Origin: Halomonas beimenensis
GTDB lineage: Bacteria > Pseudomonadota > Gammaproteobacteria > Pseudomonadales > Halomonadaceae
DNA: 64,000 nt
NCBI RefSeq assembly: GCF_002549795.1
Contig: NZ_CP021435.1
Coordinates: 3,410,001-3,474,000, forward strand
Reading direction: 5' to 3'
The notes beneath the pieces were generated by a model, which was not told where the DNA came from, did no database searches, and saw only the letters and a program-made list of their open reading frames with translations. Both the position numbers and the translations under genes were made by a program. Shown piece after piece: positions 43,819 through 53,155 of this stretch. Each line of letters starts with the position of its first letter. Positions within the stretch are counted from its first letter, which is position 1.

Positions 43819-44469
43819 ATGACCCGACGACGCCACTCCCGCTCCGCCAAGCCTTCCCGCGCCGGGAAGGGCGCCTCCCCTCGCCGTGGCAACGGCCGGC
43901 TGCGCATCATCGGCGGCGAGCACCGCCGGCGACTGCTGCCGGTGCCGGACAGTCCCGGCCTTCGCCCCACCCCCGACCGGGTCCGCGAGACCCTGTTCAA
44001 CTGGCTCGCCGCCGCGACGCCCGGAGCCCGGGTGCTGGACCTGTTCGCCGGCACCGGCGCCCTGGGACTGGAAGCCCTGTCCCGGGGCGCCGCCGAGGCC
44101 GTGCTGGTGGAGCGCGACGGCCGGGTGGCCGAGGTCCTGGCCGACAACCTGTCCACCCTGGGCATCGACCGGGCCGAGGTCACGGTCGACGACGCCCGGC
44201 ATTTCCTTGCCGGCCCGCCCCGTCCCTTCACACTGGCCTTCGTCGATCCGCCCTTCCGCCAGGGATTGGTCGCCCCCTGCTGTGCGGCGCTCGAGGCCGG
44301 CTGGCTGGCCGACGATGCCTGGATCTATGTGGAGGCGGAATCGGCGCTATCCCCCGAGGTGCCGAGCGGCTGGTCGCTGCACCGGGAGGTCCGCGCGGGC
44401 GACAGCACGGGTCGGCTCTACCACCGCCTCGTCGAGGCCGAGCCGTCGCCCGACGGCGACGCTTGCTGA
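43819..44469 (+). CDS. rsmD: 16S rRNA m2G966 methyltransferase RsmD
   Basis: SAM-dependent methyltransferase acting on G966 of 16S rRNA. 216 residues with a basic N-terminal extension (about 1-27). RIIGGEHRRRLLPVP, PTPDRVRETLFNWL, SAM motif DLFAGTGALGLEALSRGA, and catalytic VDPPF in place of the more usual DPPY. Divergent from ftsY across 91 bp, the standard neighbour pair. Confidence 0.95.
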   Translation: MTRRRHSRSAKPSRAGKGASPRRGNGRLRIIGGEHRRRLLPVPDSPGLRPTPDRVRETLFNWLAAATPGARVLDLFAGTGALGLEALSRGAAEAVLVERDGRVAEVLADNLSTLGIDRAEVTVDDARHFLAGPPRPFTLAFVDPPFRQGLVAPCCAALEAGWLADDAWIYVEAESALSPEVPSGWSLHREVRAGDSTGRLYHRLVEAEPSPDGDAC

Positions 44470-44541
44470 GCCCCGCGCTCGGGGTTACGCTGCCGCTGCA
44501 GGACGCCAATCACGGGCCCCGGATATCGCCAGGAGAAACGG

Positions 44542-44751
44542 ATGAGCATCGAACTCTTCAACCAGCTCGAACAGAAGGTCACCAGCGCCGTCGAGGCCCT
44601 GGAATTGATGAAGATGGAAGCCGAGGAGCTGCGCGAGGAAAACGCCCGCCTCAAGCAGGAGCGCGAGGACTGGGAGCGCCGCCTGTCCGCCCTGCTGAGT
44701 CGGTTCGACGACGTCGAGACCGGCACCCCGGCCGAGCAGCAGCCCGGTTAA
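44542..44751 (+). CDS. small coiled-coil protein, ZapB-like
   Basis: 69 residues (MSIELFNQLEQKVTSAVEAL), one long helix with heptads through residue 55. Matches the ZapB-like/TIGR02449 class, where ZapB stabilises the Z-ring through ZapA. The division role here is inferred from size and pattern only. Strong AGGAGA site 6 nt upstream of the ATG. Its stop overlaps the 3' end of the convergent rimI. Confidence 0.75.
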   Translation: MSIELFNQLEQKVTSAVEALELMKMEAEELREENARLKQEREDWERRLSALLSRFDDVETGTPAEQQPG

Positions 44752-45212
44752 GCGCCCTCCAGGGAGCACGACATCAGCAACGCGTCCTCCCGTTCGGCGC
44801 CGGCAAGGGGCGGGTAATAGCCCCGCCGGCGCCCGTCCACGACCAACCCCGCCCGCCGATAGAGGGCGATGGCCGGGGCATTGCCCGCCCGAACCTCCAG
44901 CAGCAGGCGCTCGACGCCCCATCGACGGGCCGTCTCGCGCACGCCCTCCAGCAACCGCCTCGCCAGGCCATGCCCCCGCCAGCGGGGGGCCACGAGGATG
45001 GCCTCCAGCTCGGCGTCGAAGGGCTGTCGGGCCACGACCGCGTGGCCGACCAAGCCTTCGGCGCCTTCCAGGCCGATGACCGCATGGACGTCGGAGGCCA
45101 GGACCGCCTCGAGCTGCCCGACCGACCAGGGCTGGGGCTGCCCCCCGGCCTCCAGGTCGACCAGGCTCGGCAGGTCGGCGGGGGTCAGCCGGAGCAACCG
45201 CGGCTCAGGCAT
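44748..45212 (-). CDS. rimI: ribosomal protein S18-alanine N-acetyltransferase RimI
   Basis: GNAT-fold enzyme, 154 residues. The acetyl-CoA pyrophosphate loop is WRGHGLARRLL, with motif B LEVRAGNAPAIALYRRAGL typical of RimI. Acetylates the N-terminal Ala of S18. Overlaps the upstream gene by 8 nt, a pairing (holD-rimI) known from E. coli. Confidence 0.92.
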   Translation of the reverse strand: MPEPRLLRLTPADLPSLVDLEAGGQPQPWSVGQLEAVLASDVHAVIGLEGAEGLVGHAVVARQPFDAELEAILVAPRWRGHGLARRLLEGVRETARRWGVERLLLEVRAGNAPAIALYRRAGLVVDGRRRGYYPPLAGAEREDALLMSCSLEGA

Positions 45213-46029
45213 CGTCGCCCGCCTCGCCGAGCCAGGCCCGACGCCAGCCGGCCAGCCTGGGCCACAAGGCCCGTTTCGCGTCGGCGCTGCCGGCCAGCGT
45301 CGCCAGCGACGGTCCCTGCCAGGCAGGCAGGTCCAGCAGGGGACAGTGCTCGCCCTCGATGGCCAGCAGGGTCGCCAGGGTGGCGTCGTCGCCGAACACC
45401 AGCAACCGCTCCGGCGTCCAGCCCCGGCGGCGGCGCCCTGCCAGGAAGGCCTGCAGCCCTTCGCGGGCCTCTTCCAGGGGCGCCTGCACCGGCAGGCCCT
45501 CGACCTGGGGCCAGCGGAAGGCCTCGAAGGCCGGCGGCTGCTCCGGCCTCACGCCGGCGGCCCGCAGCAGGTTGACGAGCAGGCGCTGCTCGGTCCGCCC
45601 CGGCGCCGCCTCGGCGGGCAGGATCACCAGCCAGCGGCCATCCAGGCAGGCGACCTGGAGGGTGAAACGCAGGGCCTCGGCAGGTTCGCGTCCCGCGGCG
45701 TCCGGCGTCTCGGGGGTAGCGTCCGAGGCAGGCGTCGGGGGCGCCTCCTCGGGCGCCAGATCGCCGAGCAGGGCCCGGGCCTTGCGCGGGCCGGCCGGGG
45801 GCCGCTCCCGCGGCTCGGCCTCGGGGGCGGCCGGCGGCGCGGGGGGCGTCTCCTCCGGGCGCTCCAGCAGGGCATGCAGATGCGCCCCGGGCGCCTGGCG
45901 CTCGGGGGTGGCCGGTGGCTCCCATTCACAGGCCTCGGTCTCCCGGGCATTGGGCAGCCGGTAGCGGGCCACCCAGGCCGTCAGGCCCATGGCCTCCAGG
46001 TATTGCAGCCGCTGGGGCTCGGTGGTCAC
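45205..46029 (-). CDS. probable DNA polymerase III psi subunit (HolD-like), enlarged
   Basis: 274 residues from a GTG at 46029 that overlaps the bolA-like stop (GTGA). The N-terminus (LQYLEAMGLTAWVARYRLP) resembles the HolD segment that binds chi, and the C-terminus (PSLATLAGSADAKRALWPRL then WLGEAGDD) aligns by eye with the end of E. coli HolD (PALTDLRANPTARAALW). E. coli HolD is 137 residues; the extra length is a Pro/Ala/Glu-rich, probably disordered insert (about 35-120). The rimI position directly downstream matches E. coli holD-rimI. No database search was possible. Confidence 0.6.
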   Translation of the reverse strand: MTTEPQRLQYLEAMGLTAWVARYRLPNARETEACEWEPPATPERQAPGAHLHALLERPEETPPAPPAAPEAEPRERPPAGPRKARALLGDLAPEEAPPTPASDATPETPDAAGREPAEALRFTLQVACLDGRWLVILPAEAAPGRTEQRLLVNLLRAAGVRPEQPPAFEAFRWPQVEGLPVQAPLEEAREGLQAFLAGRRRRGWTPERLLVFGDDATLATLLAIEGEHCPLLDLPAWQGPSLATLAGSADAKRALWPRLAGWRRAWLGEAGDDA

Positions 46030-46337
46030 GAGCGTCCGCCGCCCCGGCAGTCCGGGGAATCCGGGCGGGCCTCGCCACGCGCCTGCCACTCCGCCGGCGT
46101 GTACGGGTGCAGCGCCAGGGCGTGCACGGGGCCGGCCAGTTCGTCGGCCAGCAGGGCGTAGATCTGCTGGTGGCGCTTCACGGGCATCATGCCCTCGAAA
46201 CGCGGCGAGACCAGGGTCACCTTGAAGTGGGTCTCGGAGTTCGGCGGCACGTTGTGCTTGTGGCTCTCGTTCTCCACCGTCAGGAAGGTGGGCTCGAGGG
46301 CCTGGAGCTTATCTTCGATGGTCGACTGGATGCTCAT
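46026..46337 (-). CDS. BolA family protein
   Basis: 103 residues from MSIQSTIEDKL. The BolA/IbaG pattern is clear: an N-terminal helix, ENESHKHNVPPNSETHFKVTLVS, RFEGMMPVKRHQQIYALLADEL and HALALHPYTPAEW. BolA proteins partner monothiol glutaredoxins in iron-sulfur and redox regulation. Its last codon overlaps the downstream GTG. It lies 28 bp after the MFS gene, on the same strand. Confidence 0.92.
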   Translation of the reverse strand: MSIQSTIEDKLQALEPTFLTVENESHKHNVPPNSETHFKVTLVSPRFEGMMPVKRHQQIYALLADELAGPVHALALHPYTPAEWQARGEARPDSPDCRGGGRS

Positions 46338-46365
46338 GTCGGCTTCCCGCTGGTGATTGTTGCGC

Positions 46366-47778
46366 TCATTGTACGCGCTCGGCCGCGGCACGACGACGGG
46401 CACGCATGGCCTCGCCGGCCAGGCCGACGCGCCCCAGGCTGGCCAGCATGGCGAGCAACGTGGCCGCCATCCCGGCCCACAGGGTCGCCTGGATCGGGAC
46501 GCCGGCGGCCAGGCAGGCACCGACCAGGGCCACCCCCAGCGACTGGCCCACGGTACGGGTGGTGCTCATCACGCCCGAGGCGTTGGCGCTGCGCTCGGCG
46601 GGCACGCTGGCCATCAGCTCGCGATTGTTGGGCGGCTGGTACAACCCGAAGCCCAGGCCGCACAGGGCCGTGCGCCACAGGCAGTCGAGCACCCCGGCCT
46701 CGGCATCGAGCCAGGCGAGGCTTGCCAGGCCGGCCATCAGCAGGGCGATACCCGCCGAGCTCAGCAGGCTGGGATTGACCCGGTCGGCCAGGCGGCCGGC
46801 CAGCGGCCCCACCAGCATGATGGTGAGCGGCCAGGGCGTGAACAGCCAGGCGGTCTCCAGCGGCGTGAAGCCCATCCCCTGCTGGTAGAGGAAGGACAGG
46901 GCCACGAAGGCGAGACCATGACCGACGAAGACCAGCCCGGAGGCGAGCACGGCCAGGCTGAAGCGTGGACTGCGGAAGATCGACAGGGGCAGCAACGGAT
47001 GGGGCGCCCGGCGCTGGCGGGCCACGAAGCCGACGCCGGCGATCAGGCTGGCGGCGAGCCCGGCCAGCGCCTCCGGGAGGCTCCCGCCGTCCCCCGCACG
47101 ATCCATGGCCCAGAAGAAGCTCGCCAGCATGGTCATGGCCAGCACGGCTCCCGGGCCGTCGAAGCCGCCGCGCCGGCCCGTTTCCCTGGGCAGCGCCTTC
47201 CAGGCCAGTCCCACGGCCCCCAGGGCGAGCGGGACCGGCAGGGCGAACAGCCAGGGCCAGCTCGCCACCGAGAGCACCACTCCGCCCAGGGCCGGCCCGA
47301 TGGCGTAGCCGGTGGCCACGACCAGGGAACTCAGCCCCAGGGCGCTGCCCAGCAGGCGCGAAGGGAAGATGGAGCGATACAGCGACGGACCGATGGACAG
47401 GGTCGCCGCGGCCGCCACGCCCTGCAGGGTTCGAAACACCAGCAGGGTCTCGAGACTGCGCGACAGGGCACTGCCCAGGGCCGCGATGGCGAACACCACG
47501 AGTCCCGCCACGTACAGGCGACGACGGCTGACCAGTTCGCTCAGCGCCGCGAACACCAGCAGGAAGGCGGCACAGGCCACCTGGAAGAGGTTGGTCACCC
47601 ACACCGCCCGCGCCGGCGCCACGCCGAGGTCGGCGGCGATGGATGGCAGGGCCAGGTTGACCATGGTGGTATCCACCACCGCCATGGTGGTGCCGAGGAT
47701 CAGCGCCAGCACGGCCAGCCGGCGCTCGGGTCCCGGCAGACCGTCGTCGCCGGGGCGGGTCGAGAAGAGTCGGCTCAT
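46366..47778 (-). CDS. MFS drug exporter, DHA2 (14-helix) type
   Basis: 470 residues with about 14 membrane helices. The N-terminus has TTMAVVDTTMVNLALPSI, the Asp-containing helix-1 motif of EmrB/QacA proton antiporters, and motif A-like LSELVSRRRLYVAGL. Motif C is visible (GYAIGPALGG). Substrate unknown, probably hydrophobic compounds or drugs. No EmrA-type adaptor or regulator adjoins it. Confidence 0.88.
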   Translation of the reverse strand: MSRLFSTRPGDDGLPGPERRLAVLALILGTTMAVVDTTMVNLALPSIAADLGVAPARAVWVTNLFQVACAAFLLVFAALSELVSRRRLYVAGLVVFAIAALGSALSRSLETLLVFRTLQGVAAAATLSIGPSLYRSIFPSRLLGSALGLSSLVVATGYAIGPALGGVVLSVASWPWLFALPVPLALGAVGLAWKALPRETGRRGGFDGPGAVLAMTMLASFFWAMDRAGDGGSLPEALAGLAASLIAGVGFVARQRRAPHPLLPLSIFRSPRFSLAVLASGLVFVGHGLAFVALSFLYQQGMGFTPLETAWLFTPWPLTIMLVGPLAGRLADRVNPSLLSSAGIALLMAGLASLAWLDAEAGVLDCLWRTALCGLGFGLYQPPNNRELMASVPAERSANASGVMSTTRTVGQSLGVALVGACLAAGVPIQATLWAGMAATLLAMLASLGRVGLAGEAMRARRRAAAERVQ

Positions 47779-47847
47779 AGGAAACTTGTCATCGCGAGAA
47801 AACCGGCCGGGGTCGGTTTTCTCGGAGGCACCGCCGATCGGAGTGGA

Positions 47848-48234
47848 TCAGTCCTGATCCATCTCCAGCAGCAGGTTGTCATCCACTTCGGCGACCTCGA
47901 GGGGCGCCTCGTCGTCGAGGTCGATGGCCAGGTAGCTGTGCTCGAAGCGCAGGAAGCGCTGGAAGAGCGCCCAGTCGAGGGTCTCCGGCCAATGGCGCTC
48001 GTCCTCCTCCCAGGCTCGCAGCTCGGTCTCGAGGATCTCCAGGTAGCGCTCGCGGACGAAGGCCTCCAGGGCCTCGGGGGTGTCCATCTCCGGGATCAGG
48101 TAGACGGTGCTTTCCCGTTCGACGTCTTCGAGCGAGAGGTCGTCGTCGCCCAGGGTGGGTTCCAGGGCGTTGATCCAGTCGACGAAGTGCTGGGTCGGCC
48201 TGACGCTCAGGGCGGAGCGGTTGAGCAGTTTCAT
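47848..48234 (-). CDS. conserved acidic hypothetical protein
   Basis: 128 residues, start ATG 48234 with GAGGAG 6 nt upstream (a GTG precedes it). Begins MKLLNRSALSVRP, contains the helix EALEAFVRERYLEILETEL and ends very acidic (EVAEVDDNLLLEMDQD). I know it only as a gammaproteobacterial hypothetical. No signal peptide or membrane helix. Separated from lysS by a 231-bp gap with a large palindrome. Confidence 0.8.
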   Translation of the reverse strand: MKLLNRSALSVRPTQHFVDWINALEPTLGDDDLSLEDVERESTVYLIPEMDTPEALEAFVRERYLEILETELRAWEEDERHWPETLDWALFQRFLRFEHSYLAIDLDDEAPLEVAEVDDNLLLEMDQD

Positions 48235-48369
48235 CACGGTCTCCTCGACGTCGAAACGCTGCCATTATGGGCGCTCGGGGCGCCCCTTACCAACACTAAA
48301 CGCCCGAGCAGCCGCACTCGGTCTCTCATGGCCACACCAGGGCAAGCGAAAGGCGGCGAGCTAGGTCCA

Positions 48370-48451
48370 GGCCAGGCGCGCGGGGATTCGCTGGCGGAAT
48401 GTACGAGTTTGTACATGAGCAAAGCGAATCCCCGCGCAACGCCGCCTGGCC
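48370..48451. repeat. large imperfect palindrome downstream of lysS
   Basis: Left arm 48370-48392 (GGCCAGGCG then CGCGGGGATTCGCT) is mirrored by 48423-48451 with a 6-nt insertion. The centre is a second inverted repeat, ATGTAC-GAGTTT-GTACAT (48099 + 300 = 48399-48416). The structure begins 15 bp past the lysS stop. It may be a terminator or a dispersed repeat copy. The rest of the 48235-48465 gap shows nothing I can name. Confidence 0.75.
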
Positions 48452-48465
48452 GACGCGCAGCGCCT

Positions 48466-50001
48466 TCAGTCCCCGGTTGGGCGCATCGCCGGGAACAGCA
48501 GCACATCCCGGATCGAGGCGCTGTCGGTGAGCAGCATCACCAGCCGGTCGATGCCGATGCCCTCGCCCGCCGTGGGCGGCAGACCATACTCCAGGGCGCG
48601 GATGTAGTCGGCGTCGTAGTACATGGCCTCGTCGTCCCCGGCCTCCTTCTCGGCCGCCTGGGCGGCGAAGCGCTCGGCCTGGTCCTCGGCGTCGTTGAGC
48701 TCCGAGAAGCCGTTGGCGATCTCGCGGCCGCCGACGAAGAACTCGAAACGCTCGGTGACGAAGGGATCGCTGTCCTTGCGCCGGGCCAGGGGGCTGACCT
48801 CGGTCGGGTAGTCGGTGATGAAGGTCGGCTGCTGCAGGCGATGCTCGACGGTCTTCTCGAAGATCTCGATCTGCACCTTGCCCAGCCCCCAGCCATCCTT
48901 GACGTCGATGTCCAGCCACTCGGCGATCTGGCGGGCCGCGGCCTCGTCGGCCAGGGCCTCGGCACGGATGTCCGGGTTGTGCTCGAGGATGGCGTCGAAG
49001 ACGCTGAGGCGCTTGAAGGGGGCGCCGAAGTCGTACTCGAAGGTCTCGAGCACCTCGCCCTCGGCGTCGCGCACCGTGTTGACCACGGTGGTGGTGCCCA
49101 GCACCTCCTGGGCGATGGTGCGCAGCATGGCCTCGGTGAGGTCCATCAGGTCATGATAGTCGGCATAGGCCTGGTAGAACTCGACCATGGTGAACTCGGG
49201 GTTGTGCCGGGTCGACAGCCCCTCGTTGCGGAAGTTGCGGTTGATCTCGAAGACCCGCTCGAAGCCGCCCACCACCAGGCGCTTGAGGTAGAGCTCCGGG
49301 GCGATGCGCAGGTACATGTCGATGTCCAGCGCGTTGTGGTGGGTGATGAAGGGCCGGGCCGTGGCGCCGCCGGGGATCGGCTGCAGCATCGGCGTCTCGA
49401 CCTCCATGAAGTCACGCCCCTCGAAGAAGCGGCGCATGGCGCTGATCACCCCGGCGCGGGCCTCGAAGACCCGGCGCGAGTCGGGGTTCATGATCAGGTC
49501 CACGTAGCGCTGGCGGTAGCGCGCCTCCATGTCGGTCAGCCCGTGGAACTTGTCAGGCAGAGGGCGCAGGCTCTTGGTCAGCAGCCGCGCCTCCTCCATC
49601 AACACGTAGAGGTCGCCCTTGCCCGACTTGTGCACCGGGCCGCGGCCGGCGACGATATCGCCGATATCCCAGCCCTTGATGTCCTCGAGCACCTCGGCCG
49701 GCAGGCCCTTCTTGTCGACGTAGAGCTGGATCTGGCCGGAAACGTCCTGGATGACGATGAAGGGACCACGCTTGCGCAGGATGCGCCCGGCGACGGCCGC
49801 CGGCCGCGCCAGCGCCTCGAGCTCGGCCTTGTCCTTGTCGCCCAGCTCGGCGTTGAGCTCGGCGGCCTGGCTGTCGCGCCGGAAGTCGTTGGGGAAGGCG
49901 CTGCCGCCGGCGGCGGCGGCCCGCTCGCGGCGCTCGGCCAGCTTGGCACGGCGCTCGGCGATCAGACGGTTCTCGTCCTGGGGGGTGTCCTGGTTGGCCA
50001 T
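48466..50001 (-). CDS. lysS: lysyl-tRNA synthetase, class II
   Basis: Charges tRNA-Lys. 511 residues from [13 protein letters not shown]. An N-terminal OB-fold anticodon domain (about 60-150) includes [20 protein letters not shown]; class II motif 2 is [21 protein letters not shown] and motif 3 is [14 protein letters not shown]. Length is usual (505). Downstream of prfB, as in E. coli prfB-lysS. Confidence 0.98.
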   Translation of the reverse strand: MANQDTPQDENRLIAERRAKLAERRERAAAAGGSAFPNDFRRDSQAAELNAELGDKDKAELEALARPAAVAGRILRKRGPFIVIQDVSGQIQLYVDKKGLPAEVLEDIKGWDIGDIVAGRGPVHKSGKGDLYVLMEEARLLTKSLRPLPDKFHGLTDMEARYRQRYVDLIMNPDSRRVFEARAGVISAMRRFFEGRDFMEVETPMLQPIPGGATARPFITHHNALDIDMYLRIAPELYLKRLVVGGFERVFEINRNFRNEGLSTRHNPEFTMVEFYQAYADYHDLMDLTEAMLRTIAQEVLGTTTVVNTVRDAEGEVLETFEYDFGAPFKRLSVFDAILEHNPDIRAEALADEAAARQIAEWLDIDVKDGWGLGKVQIEIFEKTVEHRLQQPTFITDYPTEVSPLARRKDSDPFVTERFEFFVGGREIANGFSELNDAEDQAERFAAQAAEKEAGDDEAMYYDADYIRALEYGLPPTAGEGIGIDRLVMLLTDSASIRDVLLFPAMRPTGD

Positions 50002-50020
50002 GTCGCTACCTGTGAAGAAT

Positions 50021-50093
50021 GGGCTACGGGCTACGAGCGACGGGCCGCGAGCGATGGACGCAGGCTGGCTGCCCGCCACTCGCGGCCCGTCGC
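50021..50093. repeat. heptad pair plus hairpin between prfB and lysS
   Basis: Two copies of GGGCTAC (50021-50034), then a 15-bp perfect inverted repeat (GCGACGGGCCGCGAG 50037-50051 / CTCGCGGCCCGTCGC 50079-50093). It fills the 105-bp prfB-lysS gap and could attenuate read-through. Confidence 0.75.
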
Positions 50094-50106
50094 CCGACGC
50101 TAGGGG

Positions 50107-51205
50107 CTATAGGCCTTGTTTGAGGCTGGCCTCGATGAACTGGTCCAGATCGCCGTCCAGCACCTTGTCGCAGCTGCTCGACTGCACACCGGTGCGCAGG
50201 TCCTTGATGCGCTGGTCGTCCAGCACGTAGGAACGGATCTGGCTGCCCCAGCCGATGTCGGCCTTGGAGTCTTCCGCGGCCTGCTTGGCGGCGTTGCGCT
50301 TGTCCATCTCGTGTTCCCACAGCTTCGCCTTGAGCTGTTTCATGGCGAAGTCGCGGTTGGCGTGCTGGCTGCGCTGGCTCTGGCAGGCCACCACGATGCC
50401 GGTGGGCTCGTGGGTGATCCGCACCGCCGAGTCGGTGGTGTTGACGTGCTGACCGCCGGCACCGCTGGAGCGGTAGGTGTCGACCCGCAGGTCCGCCGGG
50501 TTGATCTCGACCTCGAAGCTGTCGTCCACCTCCGGCGACAGGAACACCGAGGCGAAGGAGGTGTGACGGCGACCGCCGGAGTCGAAGGGACTCTTGCGCA
50601 CCAGGCGATGCACGCCGGTCTCGGTGCGCAGCCAGCCGAAGGCGTACTCGCCCTGGACGTGCACGGTGGCCGACTTGATCCCTGCGACCTCGCCGGCGGA
50701 GAGCTCGATGATCTCGGCCTTGAAGCCATGGTGCTCGCACCAGCGCAGGTACATGCGCAGCAGCATGTTGGCCCAGTCCTGGGCCTCGGTGCCGCCGGAG
50801 CCCGCCTGGATGTCGAGATAGGCGTTGTTCTCGTCCATCTCGCCGGAGAACATGCGCCGGAACTCGAGCTTCTCGAGGCTGGCCTGCAGGCCGTCCAGCT
50901 CGCGCTGGACCTCCTCGATGGTGCCCTCGTCCTCCTCCATCTCCGCCAGCTCCAGCAGGTCCTGGCTGTCGGCCAGGCCCTGGTCGAGCTCGTCGATGGT
51001 GGACACGATCGTCTCGAGCGTCGCCCGTTCCTTGCCCAGCTTCTGGGCGTAGTCCGGATCGCTCCAGACGCCGGGGTCCTCGAGCTCGCGGGTGACTTCC
51101 TCTAGCCGATCCTTCTTCTCGGCATAGTCAAAGATACCCCCTCAGGACATCTGTCCGCTCAGACAGGTCCTTGATGAGGTGGTTGATCGGGTTGGTTTCC
51201 AGCAT
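50107..51205 (-). CDS. prfB: peptide chain release factor 2, programmed +1 frameshift
   Basis: Recognises UGA and UAA stops. Begins [14 protein letters not shown] at 51205; after 25 codons the frame meets an in-frame TGA (51128-51130) inside AGGGGGTATCTTTGAC. This is the classic RF2 autoregulatory site: an internal Shine-Dalgarno, the slippery CTT and TGA-C. A +1 shift continues at GAC (51129-51127) for 340 residues, total 365 as in E. coli. The stop-codon motif SPF (in KSPFDSGG) and catalytic GGQ (SGAGGQHVN) are present. recJ, its usual upstream neighbour, is 9.4 kb away here. Confidence 0.97.
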
Positions 51206-51321
51206 GGCGTTCGCCTGAATCCAAGAGAGATGAGGCGCGCGCCGGCGCCCAGGGCCGGCGGCGGAGAAAAGACGCCTATTGTAGCGAAATGCACCGCCAC
51301 CGGCCATCCCGCCCGGCACGG

Positions 51322-51468
51322 GACGTCACCGTCCAGTCGCAGATCCTCGCCTAGCGCTGCTCCGGCATGGCCATCCTGTTCATCAGCCACGACCTGGCCG
51401 TGGTTCGCGCCCTGGTCGACACCCTCGAGCTGATGCGCGCGGCGTTCCTCGACGCCGAGGCCGCCTGA
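51322..51468 (+). pseudogene. remnant of an oligopeptide/dipeptide ABC transporter ATPase
   Basis: One frame reads DVTVQSQILA, a TAG stop (51352-51354), then RCSGMAILFISHDLAVVRALVDTLELM and ends at TGA. The two pieces match the segments just after Walker B (DVTVQAQIL) and around the H-loop (LFISHDLAVVR) of Opp/Dpp ATPases, with a deletion and a stop between them. Only about 48 codons survive. The flanks (51206-51321 and 51469-51532) show nothing else. Confidence 0.65.
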
Positions 51469-51532
51469 GGCGGGCATGGCGTCACCGCGACGGCCCGCCC
51501 CGTGGTCGAGCCGTCGCCGGAGAGGCGGGCGT

Positions 51533-52930
51533 TCAGAAGCGATAGGTCAGGGCCGCGCCCAGGGCATGGGCCTCGGTCTCGTAACCGGCCCCGAAGTAGG
51601 TGGAGGCATCGGCGTCGATATCGACCAGCCCCGCCACCCGGCTCGAGCCACTGTAGGCCCGCGCCTGGTCGACCCACGTCGGCTCCTCCCGGATGTAGGT
51701 ATAGGCCAGATCGACCGTCAGCTCGGGCCAGGGCGTCCAGCCCAGCCCCAGGGAGAACAGCCGTCGATCGTCCGAGGGGACACGAACGCTGCGGGTGCGG
51801 TCGTTGGTGGGCGTGTCGTCCAGGGCGAAGCCCGTCCGCAGCGCCAGCCGGGGGTTGACCCGGTATTCGGCCCCCACCGAATAGACCCAGGCATTCGAAT
51901 AGGCCTGGGGCTCGACGATGACCCGGTCGCCCGAGGTCTCGCCATCGATGGCGATTTCCTCGAACCGGCTCCAGCGGGTCCAGGCAGCGCCGGCCATCAG
52001 GGTCAGCGGCTCGGAGACTCGATGGGTGAGCGACAGGCTGACCGATTCCGGCGTGGTGAGATCCAGGCTGCCGGGCTGGTTGGGGAGGCGATCCTGGACG
52101 AAGCCCGTGGTCTCGATCTCGCCTTCCAGGGTGAAATCCACGGCCGAACGATAGGTCAGTCCCATCGAGGTGGCCTCGGAGGGTCGATACATCAGGCCGA
52201 GGTGATACCCCCAGGCATCGTCGTCGCCGGCCACGCCGACCTCCTCGTCGGTCTCCGGCGAGGGCGGCGTGCCGCTCGCGGCCTCCTCGACGTCGGGCAC
52301 CTTGGCCGCCAGCTCGCCCTCGGCGCGGTTATAGGTCACCCCGGCACCGATCGAGAGGTCGTCGGTCAGCCGATAGGACAGGGTCGGCTGGGCCGTGACC
52401 ACGGTCAGTTCGGTGAGGGTGCCATGATAGCGCCCCTGGAAGTCGTCCTCGTAGTCGGTCTTGGCCCCGAAGGGCGCGTAGACGCCGACCCCCAGGCTCA
52501 GCCGGTCGCTCACGGGGTGCGCATAGAAGGCGTAGGGGATCAGCGAGGCGGGCACCATGTCGCCGTCGGTGTGGCCTGCGACGGGCCCCAGGCTACCCGG
52601 CCCCATGGCGACGGAGAGGAAGGGCAGCAGGGCGAGACTCGCCTCCGCATCGGTGGAGAAATCCGAGGAAGGCCGGCGGATATCGGTGCCCGCCTGCACT
52701 CCGGTGAGGCCGGTGGAGAGCTGGGCCCGGTCCAGGAAGGCCATGCCGGCGGGATTGCCGAAGACGATGGTGGCATCCTGGACGTTGGAGCTGCGCCCGG
52801 CGTGCCCCGTGCCCTGGGAGGCGATGCTTTGGGCGGTGAGTTCGAAGCCCCCGGCCATGGCCGAGGAACAGCCCCCGGCGGTACCGAGGGCACAGGTCAG
52901 GGCAAGCAGTGTCTGGGTCTTGTGGGTCAT
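51533..52930 (-). CDS. FadL-type outer-membrane transporter 1
   Basis: Predicted outer-membrane channel for long-chain fatty acids or other hydrophobic compounds. 465 residues from MTHKTQTLLAL. Signal peptide to about residue 27, then the FadL plug pattern GGFELTAQSIASQGTGHAG and the NPAGMAFL motif. The protein ends in a C-terminal Phe (LTYRF). Upstream open frame of 59 codons lacks a signal and is not used. The paralogue lies 267 bp upstream. Confidence 0.9.
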   Translation of the reverse strand: MTHKTQTLLALTCALGTAGGCSSAMAGGFELTAQSIASQGTGHAGRSSNVQDATIVFGNPAGMAFLDRAQLSTGLTGVQAGTDIRRPSSDFSTDAEASLALLPFLSVAMGPGSLGPVAGHTDGDMVPASLIPYAFYAHPVSDRLSLGVGVYAPFGAKTDYEDDFQGRYHGTLTELTVVTAQPTLSYRLTDDLSIGAGVTYNRAEGELAAKVPDVEEAASGTPPSPETDEEVGVAGDDDAWGYHLGLMYRPSEATSMGLTYRSAVDFTLEGEIETTGFVQDRLPNQPGSLDLTTPESVSLSLTHRVSEPLTLMAGAAWTRWSRFEEIAIDGETSGDRVIVEPQAYSNAWVYSVGAEYRVNPRLALRTGFALDDTPTNDRTRSVRVPSDDRRLFSLGLGWTPWPELTVDLAYTYIREEPTWVDQARAYSGSSRVAGLVDIDADASTYFGAGYETEAHALGAALTYRF

Positions 52931-53155
52931 GGAGGGCTTTCCTTTTCCGTCGTATCGAGACGCCACCGCGATGGCCCCTCTCGGGAACACGACACCCTTC
53001 CTGCCGAATGCGTAGCGACCTACGCTTATCGTTGTAATGTCAGAACCTGTCCCTGCTTGATGGATGAAAGGCGAGAAGAACCGGCGGTGCCCGACTTGGC
53101 GGGGCATCGGACGTCAGGGGATCCGGCCAGACGCCGGAGGGGCTGCATGACTGGA

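Noticed and set aside
46357..50103. 1248-residue plus-strand open frame over the MFS and lysS genes
   Set aside because: Antisense shadow, Gly/His/Gln-rich without domains; the opposite strand encodes conserved proteins.
51128..51130. prfB as a pseudogene because of the internal TGA
   Set aside because: The stop is the programmed RF2 frameshift site with an intact internal Shine-Dalgarno and slippery codon.
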